Of a stretch of 14,208 nt of DNA, positions 7,118-13,994 are shown in pieces. The stretch comes from Candidatus Melainabacteria bacterium GWA2_34_9 (GTDB lineage: Bacteria > Cyanobacteriota > Vampirovibrionia > Gastranaerophilales > UBA9971). Position numbers and translations under genes: made by a program. The DNA is taken from NCBI GenBank assembly GCA_001784535.1, contig MFRJ01000113.1:958-15165 (forward strand), written 5' to 3'. Position 1 is the first letter of the stretch. Every line of letters begins with the position of its first letter. The notes beneath the pieces are model-generated. The model saw only the letters and a list, made by a program, of their open reading frames with translations, had not been told where the DNA came from and made no database searches.

Positions 7118-8185
7118 ATGAAAATCGGTATTCCAAGAGCGTTAGGTTACTATAATTATTATCCATTCTGGTTTGGATTTTTTGGGAGTTTAGGTATAGA
7201 AATTGTTTTGTCTGATAAAACTACCAAAAAGCTTGTTTCTGATGGAAGTGCGTTAGTTGTATCTGAAACATGCCTTCCTGTGAAAATATATATGGGACAT
7301 GTGCTTAATTTGTTAGAGAAAAAAGGCGTGGATATTATTTATTCACCGAGTATTCAGTCAATTGACCATAAAATTTATAATTGTTCAAAGCTTAGAGGGC
7401 TTCCTGATTTAGTGAGAAACGTTGTGAAAAAAGATTTTCTGCTTATTGAACCAACTTTAGACAAATCAGAGAAAAATCAAGGGCTTTATCAATACTTGTA
7501 TGAATCCGTTGCTCCTCTTGGAATAACTGATAAAAAAGCTATTAAGAAAGCTTCTAAAGTGGGTTGGGCATATCAAAATAATTTTACCGGTATGACCAGA
7601 GATGGAATGCATCCTATAGAAGCTATGGAAACGGCTATAAAAGGAAAAGTTATAATTAAAAGCAGAAAAAACAATTATCCTATAAATATTGCAGTGCTTG
7701 CACACGGATATAACCTCTATGACAATCATGTGAGCATGAATATATTTAAAAAACTTGAAAATCTTGGCGTAAAAGCTCATGTTTCAGAAAGTCTTTCAAC
7801 GGAGCAGATGAATGAAGGTTTGAAAGTTTTAAATACTAATCTCTATTGGGCAAATGAGCTTGAAATCTCAGGAGCAGCAGGCAGTTTTATGACAAATAAA
7901 AATATTGACGGTATTCTTACATTAACCGCTTTTGGTTGCGGACCGGATTCCTTAATGGTTGAAAGAATTACCAGATATGCAAAACGCCTTCAAAAACCGC
8001 TTCTTAATCTTACTGTTGATGAACATACAGGAGAAGCAGGCTTTATAACAAGGATTGAAGCATTTACAGATATGCTCTACAGGAAGAAAAGAGCCAATAT
8101 CGTTCAGAATCTCAATAAACAGATTAAAATTGACTCTGATAGACAGGAAGTTGTTTATTCAAGAGATACAATTGTAAAAGTTTAA
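7118..8185 (+). CDS. DUF2229-type (acyl-CoA dehydratase activase-related) protein
   Basis: 355 residues. The N-terminus (MKIGIPRALGYYNYYPFW, then LSDKTTKKLV) is the classic opening of DUF2229, the domain that in many anaerobes is fused behind the ATPase domains of large 2-hydroxyglutaryl-CoA dehydratase activases. Here it is a separate polypeptide. Three cysteines in conserved settings could bind one [4Fe-4S] cluster: C52 (SETCLPVK), C89 (KIYNCSKLRGLP) and C274 (AFGCGPDS). The C-terminus repeats the family signature VDEHTGEAGFITRIEAFTDM found in both flanking genes. AAGGAG (7103-7108) precedes the ATG; it lies 47 bases after the previous gene and 31 before the next, within one operon. An Fe-S electron-transfer or activation role is inferred from the family. 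Confidence 0.88.
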   Translation: MKIGIPRALGYYNYYPFWFGFFGSLGIEIVLSDKTTKKLVSDGSALVVSETCLPVKIYMGHVLNLLEKKGVDIIYSPSIQSIDHKIYNCSKLRGLPDLVRNVVKKDFLLIEPTLDKSEKNQGLYQYLYESVAPLGITDKKAIKKASKVGWAYQNNFTGMTRDGMHPIEAMETAIKGKVIIKSRKNNYPINIAVLAHGYNLYDNHVSMNIFKKLENLGVKAHVSESLSTEQMNEGLKVLNTNLYWANELEISGAAGSFMTNKNIDGILTLTAFGCGPDSLMVERITRYAKRLQKPLLNLTVDEHTGEAGFITRIEAFTDMLYRKKRANIVQNLNKQIKIDSDRQEVVYSRDTIVKV

Positions 8186-8205
8186 TTTTAAAAAACCCTA
8201 TAAAC

Positions 8206-8219
8206 GGGAGGATGAGTTG
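8206..8219 (+). promoter_or_regulatory. Ribosome binding site that selects a TTG start
   Basis: GGGAGG (8206-8211) lies five bases before TTG 8217-8219. The nearer ATG at 8212 runs into TGA after two codons, so the TTG is the real start. The resulting N-terminus (MKISFPHMGN) aligns with the paralogue's IVAFPQMGN. Confidence 0.8.
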
Positions 8220-9326
8220 AAAATATCGTTTCCTCATATGGGAAATCTGGCAATAGGAGTATCAGGAGCGCTCAGAGTTCTTAGTGCTGAAGTTGTTGAG
8301 CCTCCTTATACAAGCAAAAGAACACTTTCTTTAGGGGCAAAATACAGTCCTGAAGCTATTTGTCTTCCTTATAAACTGGTGCTTGGTAATTATATTGAGG
8401 CAATTGAAGCAGGCGCTGAAGCTGTCCTTATGATTGACAGCCCCGGAACCTGTAGATTGGGACAGTATAGTAATATTGCAAGAACAGCTTTAACCGATCT
8501 CGGATATAATAATGTTGAATTTGTTAATTTTGATCTATATAAAGGGAAATTGTTAGAGATTTATTCAGGATTTAAGCATGTTACAGGAAACGGAAATCCT
8601 TTAGACCTTATATATGCTGTAAGGGTCGGTATTTTAAGAATTAAAACAGCAGATAAATTTGATAAATTGCTTCAATATTATAGAGCAAGAGAAGTAGAAA
8701 TCGGCAGTGCTGATAAGCGTTATAATAAAGCTATGAGCTTGCTTGATAGAGCTTTGACAGTTAAAGAATGTAATGAAGCCCTTGAACTTGGAACTGAATC
8801 TATTTCCGGCGTTGAGATTGATTCAAAAAAACAGGTTTTGCATGTCGATATAACAGGTGAAATTTATGTTGTACTGGATAAATTTTCAAATATGGGTATA
8901 GAAAAAGAACTTGGCAGTCTTGGAGTGCAGGTTCACAGGCAGATTAATTTGTCTGACTGGATTGATAGAAGTTTATATCCATCTATATTGAGATTTAGCG
9001 AATCACATGATGAAAAAACACGCAGATTTGCGCGTGAATTTATAAAAAGAGATATAGGCGGTGATGCCGTTGAATCTATAGGCGATGCGGCTATTGCAGC
9101 TTCTTCCGAAATTACTGATGGAATAGTGCATCTTTTGCCTTTTACCTGCATGCCGGAAATAATTGCTCAGAATATTCTTCCAAACGTCAGAAAAGAAAAG
9201 GATGTTCCTGTATTGTCTTTAGTTATGGATGAATATACAGGCAGAGCAGGATTTGTAACAAGACTGGAAGCTTTTGTTGATTTAATCAAGAGAAGAAAAA
9301 CTACAAAACATCTTTTACAGGTTTAA
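8217..9326 (+). CDS. 2-hydroxyacyl-CoA dehydratase/activase-related Fe-S protein, paralogue B
   Basis: 369 residues from a TTG start, chosen because GGGAGG sits five bases upstream and the N-terminus matches the paralogue at 5868-7070. The three shared cysteines are C49 (AICLPYKLVLGNY), C79 (SPGTCRLGQY) and C311 (PFTCMPEII), with the terminal signature MDEYTGRAGFVTRLEAFVDLIKRR. C185 is not shared. It lacks the basic tail of paralogue A. The three related proteins in a row suggest a heteromeric Fe-S complex, as seen for the two-subunit 2-hydroxyacyl-CoA dehydratases and the double-cubane-cluster proteins. Neither the reaction nor the substrate can be read from the sequence. It is the last gene of the operon, and its 3' end overlaps the convergent acsC by 12 bases with no terminator hairpin between them. 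Confidence 0.86.
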   Translation: MKISFPHMGNLAIGVSGALRVLSAEVVEPPYTSKRTLSLGAKYSPEAICLPYKLVLGNYIEAIEAGAEAVLMIDSPGTCRLGQYSNIARTALTDLGYNNVEFVNFDLYKGKLLEIYSGFKHVTGNGNPLDLIYAVRVGILRIKTADKFDKLLQYYRAREVEIGSADKRYNKAMSLLDRALTVKECNEALELGTESISGVEIDSKKQVLHVDITGEIYVVLDKFSNMGIEKELGSLGVQVHRQINLSDWIDRSLYPSILRFSESHDEKTRRFAREFIKRDIGGDAVESIGDAAIAASSEITDGIVHLLPFTCMPEIIAQNILPNVRKEKDVPVLSLVMDEYTGRAGFVTRLEAFVDLIKRRKTTKHLLQV

Positions 9327-10685
9327 TAGTTGTTGTTTTTGATAACTTCTTAGAAAATCAACTATATCTACGGCTTCATTTGCGCCGATTATAACTTCCC
9401 AATCAGGCAACTCGTCTTCAATTTCTTCTTTTAAAGACGAAACATATCCGGGAATTATAAGTTTTTTATGTTTTACAAGCTCTTCTAAACCGTAAGTTTT
9501 TATGGTTTTGGCTATGATTTCGCCGTTAAACTTATCAGCTGACCACGCTGTCAGAACGCTCATTCCGTCTGATGGAGTAATTGCCAGATATGACGGAATA
9601 TTTGATGCTTCAATCTCACCAACCACTGTAAAATAAGTTAAAGCAAAGTTTGTCGTGACTATTACGGGTGAATTTTCATCAGTTTCCCCGATAGGATATA
9701 ATTTCGCTTCAATTTGGAGTGGTTTTTCAGGATCTGTGTATATATTTTGTCTTAATGTAAGCAAAGAATAAATTATAGCTTCATCAAAATGCTCTAAAAC
9801 TATAATATTGGCGTATTTGCAAAGTAAAACAGAGGTCCATATTCCTTGCTCTATAGGATCTTGTGATAAATCGGCAATATCTTTTGTAAACTGAATTACA
9901 GGAAAGCCCAGCGGTTTAAATTTGTTTTCAATCGCAGAGCGTCTTATATAAGTCAAATTTTCGATAAGGCTTTTTTGTGATTGGTTTTTAAGGTTTAAAA
10001 CTATATTTTGTGTTTTGTTTTCAATAAACTTGGCAGAATTATTCACTAATTCCTCTATGGAGCTTCCTGATGAAACTACAGGAACATTATATTTCTTTTC
10101 TATTTCCGCAAGTTCTTCAGGTGAAGAATTCTCGATATAAATAAGAGGCTTGAAATCTTTAATTTCATCAAGGATTTTTGTTGTTTTTTCAATATTTTCG
10201 CTCACTAAAATCATTGGAAGTTTTGACTTAGCGACTTTTTTAGCTTTTTCTTCAAAAGTTTTATCAGTATCAAAAAGAGCCAAAGTGCTGATTTTTAAGT
10301 CTTCCCCGACTCTTTCAACGGAATAATTCAGGATTTTATTAAGTTTTTCGTCAAAATTTTCATCAGAACTTTCAAGTTTTACCGCTATGCAGGTAGGATT
10401 AACAAATTTTTTGTCATGTCTGAACATTACAGTTTCGTTGCCGATTTTAACGGGGTTTTTTGCACATCCGAACGGGATTTCTGCCTGCTGAATCTGGCTA
10501 GCTTCTTCAAAAATCGATTTTAATTCATCTGTTATATGTTCACATTTCTCGATAGGGACTTCGTTTTTGGCAAGTTTCATTGCAAAAGCCATGCAGGTCG
10601 GGAAGCCGCATTTTTTGCAGTTCGCTTGCGGTTCTTTTTTGCTTCCCGGGAGGTATTTAAATATCTGTAATCCTGTAAGTTTCAT
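9315..10685 (-). CDS. acsC: Corrinoid iron-sulfur protein large subunit (AcsC/CdhE-like)
   Basis: 456 residues, close to the usual 440-450. The N-terminal domain carries the CoFeSP [4Fe-4S] motif C23-x2-C26-x4-C31-x16-C48 (ANCKKCGFPTCMAFAMKLA). A central TIM-barrel region follows, and the C-terminal cobalamin-binding domain has the well-conserved TTNFALTYFTVVGEIEAS and SDGMSVLTAWSADKF stretches. In the Wood-Ljungdahl pathway this subunit holds the cobalamin that takes a methyl group from methyl-tetrahydrofolate (through AcsE) and gives it to acetyl-CoA synthase. It starts three bases after acsD on the minus strand, so translation is probably coupled. No CODH, ACS or AcsE gene is in the window, so the methyl donor and acceptor here are unknown. 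Confidence 0.93.
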   Translation of the reverse strand: MKLTGLQIFKYLPGSKKEPQANCKKCGFPTCMAFAMKLAKNEVPIEKCEHITDELKSIFEEASQIQQAEIPFGCAKNPVKIGNETVMFRHDKKFVNPTCIAVKLESSDENFDEKLNKILNYSVERVGEDLKISTLALFDTDKTFEEKAKKVAKSKLPMILVSENIEKTTKILDEIKDFKPLIYIENSSPEELAEIEKKYNVPVVSSGSSIEELVNNSAKFIENKTQNIVLNLKNQSQKSLIENLTYIRRSAIENKFKPLGFPVIQFTKDIADLSQDPIEQGIWTSVLLCKYANIIVLEHFDEAIIYSLLTLRQNIYTDPEKPLQIEAKLYPIGETDENSPVIVTTNFALTYFTVVGEIEASNIPSYLAITPSDGMSVLTAWSADKFNGEIIAKTIKTYGLEELVKHKKLIIPGYVSSLKEEIEDELPDWEVIIGANEAVDIVDFLRSYQKQQLLNL

Positions 10686-10688
10686 TGT

Positions 10689-11612
10689 TTATCCGTATGT
10701 TTTATCTATAAAATCCTGAACGTATTTAATAGCTTCAGGGTGTCTCATAACAACAATATTTGCTCCAGAAACAAGCATTGAAGTTGCGGTTATGCTTTCC
10801 CACGATATAGCCCTTGTTGTTAAGTTACCCCATTCGACAGGAACATTATTTGATTTTGCTTCTTTGGTTTTCCAGGCTTCTTCTCCGACAAATGTAATTA
10901 CCGGCATGTTAAGCATCGTGTCGCCCTGAAGCGCTGCTTGTTTAATTCTTTCAATAATACTGTAGGCATAGTCTAATCCGTAGCCAAGACCTCCTGTATT
11001 CGGGTCAATTATTATTCTGTCAGCATTAAAGCCCAGTTCTGTCAGCAAAATATTGAATTGTTTTGTAAGATTTATATCTATGGGTGTTCTTGCAATTATA
11101 TTATGACCGCAATCTTTTACTATTGGAGCAATTTGTCTGAAGTTTTCTTCCTCCACCGCACCTATTGTACATTTTCTGTCGGCGGTTTTGGCAAGCTCCG
11201 GTAAAAGCTTTGCATCTACTTCCCGTCTGAATGTCCCTATTAAAAATAAAGGTAAATCTGTTATTTTTAGGATTTCTTTAAGTTGCTCTTTGCTTTTTTC
11301 TATTTCAGCGTCGATATCTTCGCAGTTTTCGATGTTAAATCTTATTACAAGCGCTGAAAAGTTTTTATTTAAAGCTGATTTTACGCACTCAATAGGATTA
11401 TAAATATTTTCTCCCCAAAAATCTTTTAGCAGTTGAGGATGATTGGATGGAATATTAGTTAAAATTTCGCATGCTATAAGAGGCTTGGAAACTTTTTGCG
11501 TTTCGGAATGCAAAAAATTGAGAGAATTTTCTCCTCCTGCTGTCAGACCGTTCAAATCCACTTCTCTTATGGCTGTTTTATATTCTTTTTTAGGGGGTGT
11601 GTATGTATTCAT
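10689..11612 (-). CDS. acsD: Corrinoid iron-sulfur protein small subunit (AcsD/CdhD-like)
   Basis: About 307 residues from ATG at 11612, near the typical 310. It is a TIM-barrel protein with recognisable CdhD/AcsD regions: EILTNIPSNHPQLLKDFWG, GFNADRIIIDPNTGGLGYGLDY, MPVITFVGEEAWKTKE, and WGNLTTRAISWESITATSML. It forms the heterodimer with AcsC and helps enclose the cobalamin. Start choice: the frame extends to ATG 11621 and TTG 11633, but none of the three has a clear ribosome binding site. ATG 11612 (MNTYTPPKKEYK) was chosen because the upstream residues look non-conserved. It lies 50 bases after the thioesterase stop (30 if the TTG is used). Confidence 0.92.
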   Translation of the reverse strand: MNTYTPPKKEYKTAIREVDLNGLTAGGENSLNFLHSETQKVSKPLIACEILTNIPSNHPQLLKDFWGENIYNPIECVKSALNKNFSALVIRFNIENCEDIDAEIEKSKEQLKEILKITDLPLFLIGTFRREVDAKLLPELAKTADRKCTIGAVEEENFRQIAPIVKDCGHNIIARTPIDINLTKQFNILLTELGFNADRIIIDPNTGGLGYGLDYAYSIIERIKQAALQGDTMLNMPVITFVGEEAWKTKEAKSNNVPVEWGNLTTRAISWESITATSMLVSGANIVVMRHPEAIKYVQDFIDKTYG

Positions 11613-11663
11613 AATAAACATTTTACTACGCAAAAAAAATTTGGCATGGATTTTATTTGTTAT

Positions 11664-12071
11664 TTAATTTTGAATCTTTAAATATTTCTCGTATAAATAT
11701 TTCGGCATGGTACGAAAAAGCTTTCCGTTGGTGTCTGTAGTCACAATTGTTGAAGTTGCCGTAAGTATAACCATGCCGGTATTTGTATTTTTAATTTCAT
11801 GCTCGAAAGTTGCGCTTGTTTTTTTGAGTTCTTTCAAAGTTGTCTTAATTTCTATCTCATCAAAAAGCTTAGCAGGGTGTTTATATCTTATGTTGAGTTC
11901 CACTACCGGCATGTGGATGCTCATGTTTTCCAGTTCCCGAAATTTTATGCCGATTTTTTCGGAAAATTCTATGCGTCCTGCTTCCAGCCATTTTGCATAA
12001 GATCCATGCCAAACAACATTGTAGCAATCTGTATCGCTGTGATAAATTTTTACATTTTGGATGTATTCCAT
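11664..12071 (-). CDS. HotDog-fold acyl-CoA thioesterase (4HBT, YbgC/FadM-like)
   Basis: 135 residues, the usual length of single-domain 4HBT thioesterases. The N-terminal signature IYHSDTDCYNVVWHGSYAKWLEAGRIEF matches the family; D15 is the probable catalytic aspartate and H22 is in the usual place. It is expected to hydrolyse an acyl-CoA thioester in the cytosol; chain length and acyl group cannot be read from the sequence. A strong AGGAG sits eight bases before the ATG. It is the promoter-proximal gene of the operon that continues into acsD and acsC, which is unusual company. It could be a housekeeping thioesterase or one tied to a corrinoid-dependent acyl-CoA reaction. Confidence 0.9.
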   Translation of the reverse strand: MEYIQNVKIYHSDTDCYNVVWHGSYAKWLEAGRIEFSEKIGIKFRELENMSIHMPVVELNIRYKHPAKLFDEIEIKTTLKELKKTSATFEHEIKNTNTGMVILTATSTIVTTDTNGKLFRTMPKYLYEKYLKIQN

Positions 12072-12101
12072 TTATTTCTCCTAATGTGTTTGTTTTACTT
12101 T

Positions 12102-12110
12102 ATTTTACCA
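12102..12110 (-). promoter_or_regulatory. Extended -10 element for the thioesterase-acsD-acsC operon
   Basis: Read on the minus strand, TGGTAAAAT fits the extended -10 form TGnTAnAAT. A start about seven bases on would give a leader near 24 bases before the thioesterase ATG. There is no good -35, which extended -10 promoters can lack. Confidence 0.4.
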
Positions 12111-12271
12111 AATACCTGCTTATCGAGTGTGAAGTTAAGTAAATATAAATGTAAAAAATTTTTGTAACTAATCCTTCTTGAAAATACTTATTTTATTGGT
12201 AAAATTCTAATAACTGTCATGAATGGCTGATAATTTGTTAAATGCGTAAATGCGCAAAAATTTAAAATAAA

Positions 12272-12280
12272 TGGTAAACT
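12272..12280 (+). promoter_or_regulatory. Extended -10 element for the flavoprotein gene
   Basis: TGGTAAACT resembles an extended -10. It lies 16 bases before GTG 12297 and 31 before ATG 12312, so it fits the ATG start better. A second copy, TGGTAAAAT at 12197-12205 on the same strand, is an alternative site with a longer leader. Confidence 0.35.
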
Positions 12281-12296
12281 GTCGTTAGTAATATTA

Positions 12297-13343
12297 GTGA
12301 AAGAACAATATATGGTATTCGCCCCTTTAAAATTTAATAATAATTTAATAGCTCAAAAACCTATAATTCAAGGGGGAATGGCAATCAGAGTAAGTAGAGC
12401 ACCTTTGGCAGCAGCAGTTGCTAACTGTGGAGGTGTAGGCGTAATAGCTGCATCAGGATTGTCTGAACCTGAATTAAAAGAACAAATTAAACTTGCAAGA
12501 AGCTTGCAAACTAATAAAAATGGTTTAATTGCCGTAAACATAATGTTTGCCGCAAGTGAATTTCGTAGACTTATTGAAAATTCCGTGGATGCAGGTATTG
12601 ATCTGATAATATCAGGTGCCGGTTTCTCCAGGGATCTTTTTAGTATTGGTAAAGAAACAGGAGTTCAGGTTGTACCAATCGTCAGTTCTGTTAAGCTTGC
12701 CAGAATTTCTAAAAAGCTCGGTGCAAATGTAATAATAGTTGAAAGCGGAGAAGCTGGTGGACACCTGGGCACTGACCAACCTATTAGAAAGTTGATTCCG
12801 GAAATCAGACAGGCTCTAGATGCAGAACCGGATCTTCCTGGAGTTGGTAAAGTTACTCTTGTCGCGGCAGGTGGAGTTACTTCAGGTGCTGATATTATGG
12901 AAATGATGTCACTTGGTGCTTCCGGAGTTCAAATGGCAACAAGATTCGTACTCAGTAAAGAATGTGATGTACACGATAATTTTAAAAATCTTTTCCTTAA
13001 TAAAGAAGAAAAAGATGTAGTAATGATGCAAAGCCCTGTAGGACTTCCTGCAAGAGCTATCTTGACGCCTCTTATTGAAAGACTTCAAAATGGAACAATC
13101 GAAAAACCGAAAACTTGTGATAGCTGTTTAAAACATTGTTCTCATTCCTTTTGTATTATAAGAGCTCTTGATGCTGCAAGAAAAGGTGATATAGAAAACG
13201 GTCTTTTCTTTACGGGTGCAAATGTTAAAAAATATACAGAAATTCTTTCTGTTAAAGAAATATTTGATAAGTTAGAAGCTGAAGTAAACGAATATATTAA
13301 AAATAATAAAATTGACTGCGGGAAAGAGAGGTGTGTTTTTTAA
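12297..13343 (+). CDS. FabK/nitronate monooxygenase-family flavoprotein with Cys-rich C-terminus
   Basis: 348 residues from GTG 12297; ATG 12312 (MVFAPLKFNNN) is an equally possible start, and neither has a clear ribosome binding site. It is an FMN-dependent TIM barrel of the 2-nitropropane dioxygenase/FabK group: PIIQGGMAIRVS at the N-terminus, FMN-site motif ESGEAGGHLG with H156, and AAGGVTSGADIMEMMSLGASGVQMATRF for phosphate binding. The family includes nitronate monooxygenases and the enoyl-ACP reductase FabK; the sequence alone does not decide which. After the barrel is C274-x2-C277-x3-C281-x4-C286 (TCDSCLKHCSHSFC), which could bind a metal or Fe-S cluster, and two more cysteines near the end (C341, C346). 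It is divergent from the thioesterase operon across 225 bases. Confidence 0.88.
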   Translation: MKEQYMVFAPLKFNNNLIAQKPIIQGGMAIRVSRAPLAAAVANCGGVGVIAASGLSEPELKEQIKLARSLQTNKNGLIAVNIMFAASEFRRLIENSVDAGIDLIISGAGFSRDLFSIGKETGVQVVPIVSSVKLARISKKLGANVIIVESGEAGGHLGTDQPIRKLIPEIRQALDAEPDLPGVGKVTLVAAGGVTSGADIMEMMSLGASGVQMATRFVLSKECDVHDNFKNLFLNKEEKDVVMMQSPVGLPARAILTPLIERLQNGTIEKPKTCDSCLKHCSHSFCIIRALDAARKGDIENGLFFTGANVKKYTEILSVKEIFDKLEAEVNEYIKNNKIDCGKERCVF

Positions 13344-13377
13344 ATAGCGGTTGATATAACTTTTATTTTTAATTTTA

Positions 13378-13386
13378 TGTAATAAT
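13378..13386 (+). promoter_or_regulatory. Possible extended -10 for the zinc-ribbon gene
   Basis: TGTAATAAT lies 31 bases before the ATG at 13418, a reasonable distance. A TTGATA at 13351 is too far upstream to be its -35. Weak support only. Confidence 0.25.
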
Positions 13387-13417
13387 TTTAATCTAATGAA
13401 ACAGTAAGGAATCAAAA

Positions 13418-13720
13418 ATGTTAACAGGACAAAATTTTCAAGAAATCTATTTACAGTGTGCTGATTGCAATCAAGAATTTGCATTTTCAGTTGAGGAACA
13501 GGAGTTTTATCAACAAAAAGGTTATACACAACCTAAAAGATGCGCTTCATGCAGAGCTCAAAACAGACAAAGCAAAAGCGGCGGCGGCGGATATTCAAAT
13601 GCTCCTAAACCAAGATTTGATGCAGTATGTGATAACTGTGGCGTAAATACCACTGTTCCTTTCCAGCCTGCACAAGGAAAGCCTGTTTATTGCAGTGACT
13701 GTTATAGGTCAATGAAATAA
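13418..13720 (+). CDS. Small protein with two zinc ribbons
   Basis: 100 residues. The first ribbon (C14-x2-C17 ... C42-x2-C45) contains EEQEFYQQKGYTQPKRCASC, which matches the probable zinc-ribbon domain zf-trcl. A glycine-rich linker (SGGGGYSN, about 54-61) leads to the second ribbon, C71-x2-C74 ... C92-x2-C95, with VPFQPAQGKPVYCSDCY. This type recurs in several bacterial phyla, including Chloroflexi and candidate phyla. Its function is unknown; nucleic-acid or ribosome contact is a guess. AAGGAATC precedes the ATG at a good distance, and a strong terminator follows 20 bases after the stop, so it is probably a short transcript of its own or the end of the flavoprotein transcript. Confidence 0.9.
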   Translation: MLTGQNFQEIYLQCADCNQEFAFSVEEQEFYQQKGYTQPKRCASCRAQNRQSKSGGGGYSNAPKPRFDAVCDNCGVNTTVPFQPAQGKPVYCSDCYRSMK

Positions 13721-13740
13721 TATAAAAATATTATGAATTT

Positions 13741-13786
13741 AAAAATAGGACAGAGCTGAATTGATTCAGCTCTGTCCTATTTTTTT
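13741..13786 (+). terminator. Strong intrinsic terminator after the zinc-ribbon gene
   Basis: A perfect 20-base stem (13741-13760 with 13765-13784) encloses the loop TTGA; the GC-rich part is GGACAGAGCTG. A run of seven T (13780-13786) follows. Confidence 0.95.
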
Positions 13787-13914
13787 GTAAAAAAAGATAA
13801 AAACATGGCATGAAAATTATATTTGTATTAACATAAGCTCTGATAAAAGCTATTAAAGAATATTTATAATTTTAAATATTAATAAATATTAATAAAAGTA
13901 TAAATCTTCTTTAG

Positions 13915-13920
13915 TATAAT
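13915..13920 (+). promoter_or_regulatory. Possible -10 box upstream of the last gene
   Basis: A perfect TATAAT, about 75 bases before the ATG at 13995, without a clear -35. The surroundings are almost pure A/T (13860-13950), including two tandem copies of AATATTAATA at 13875-13894, so chance matches are likely. Confidence 0.3.
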
Positions 13921-13994
13921 TTTTTCAGTGAAATAATAATATATTATATTGCACAATGTTGAATTTGATATTTGGATTTAAGTGAGGAATTTTT

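Noticed and set aside
13875..13894. Two tandem copies of AATATTAATA as a start of a repeat array
   Set aside because: Only two copies in an almost pure A/T stretch; no spacers, no CRISPR-like layout.
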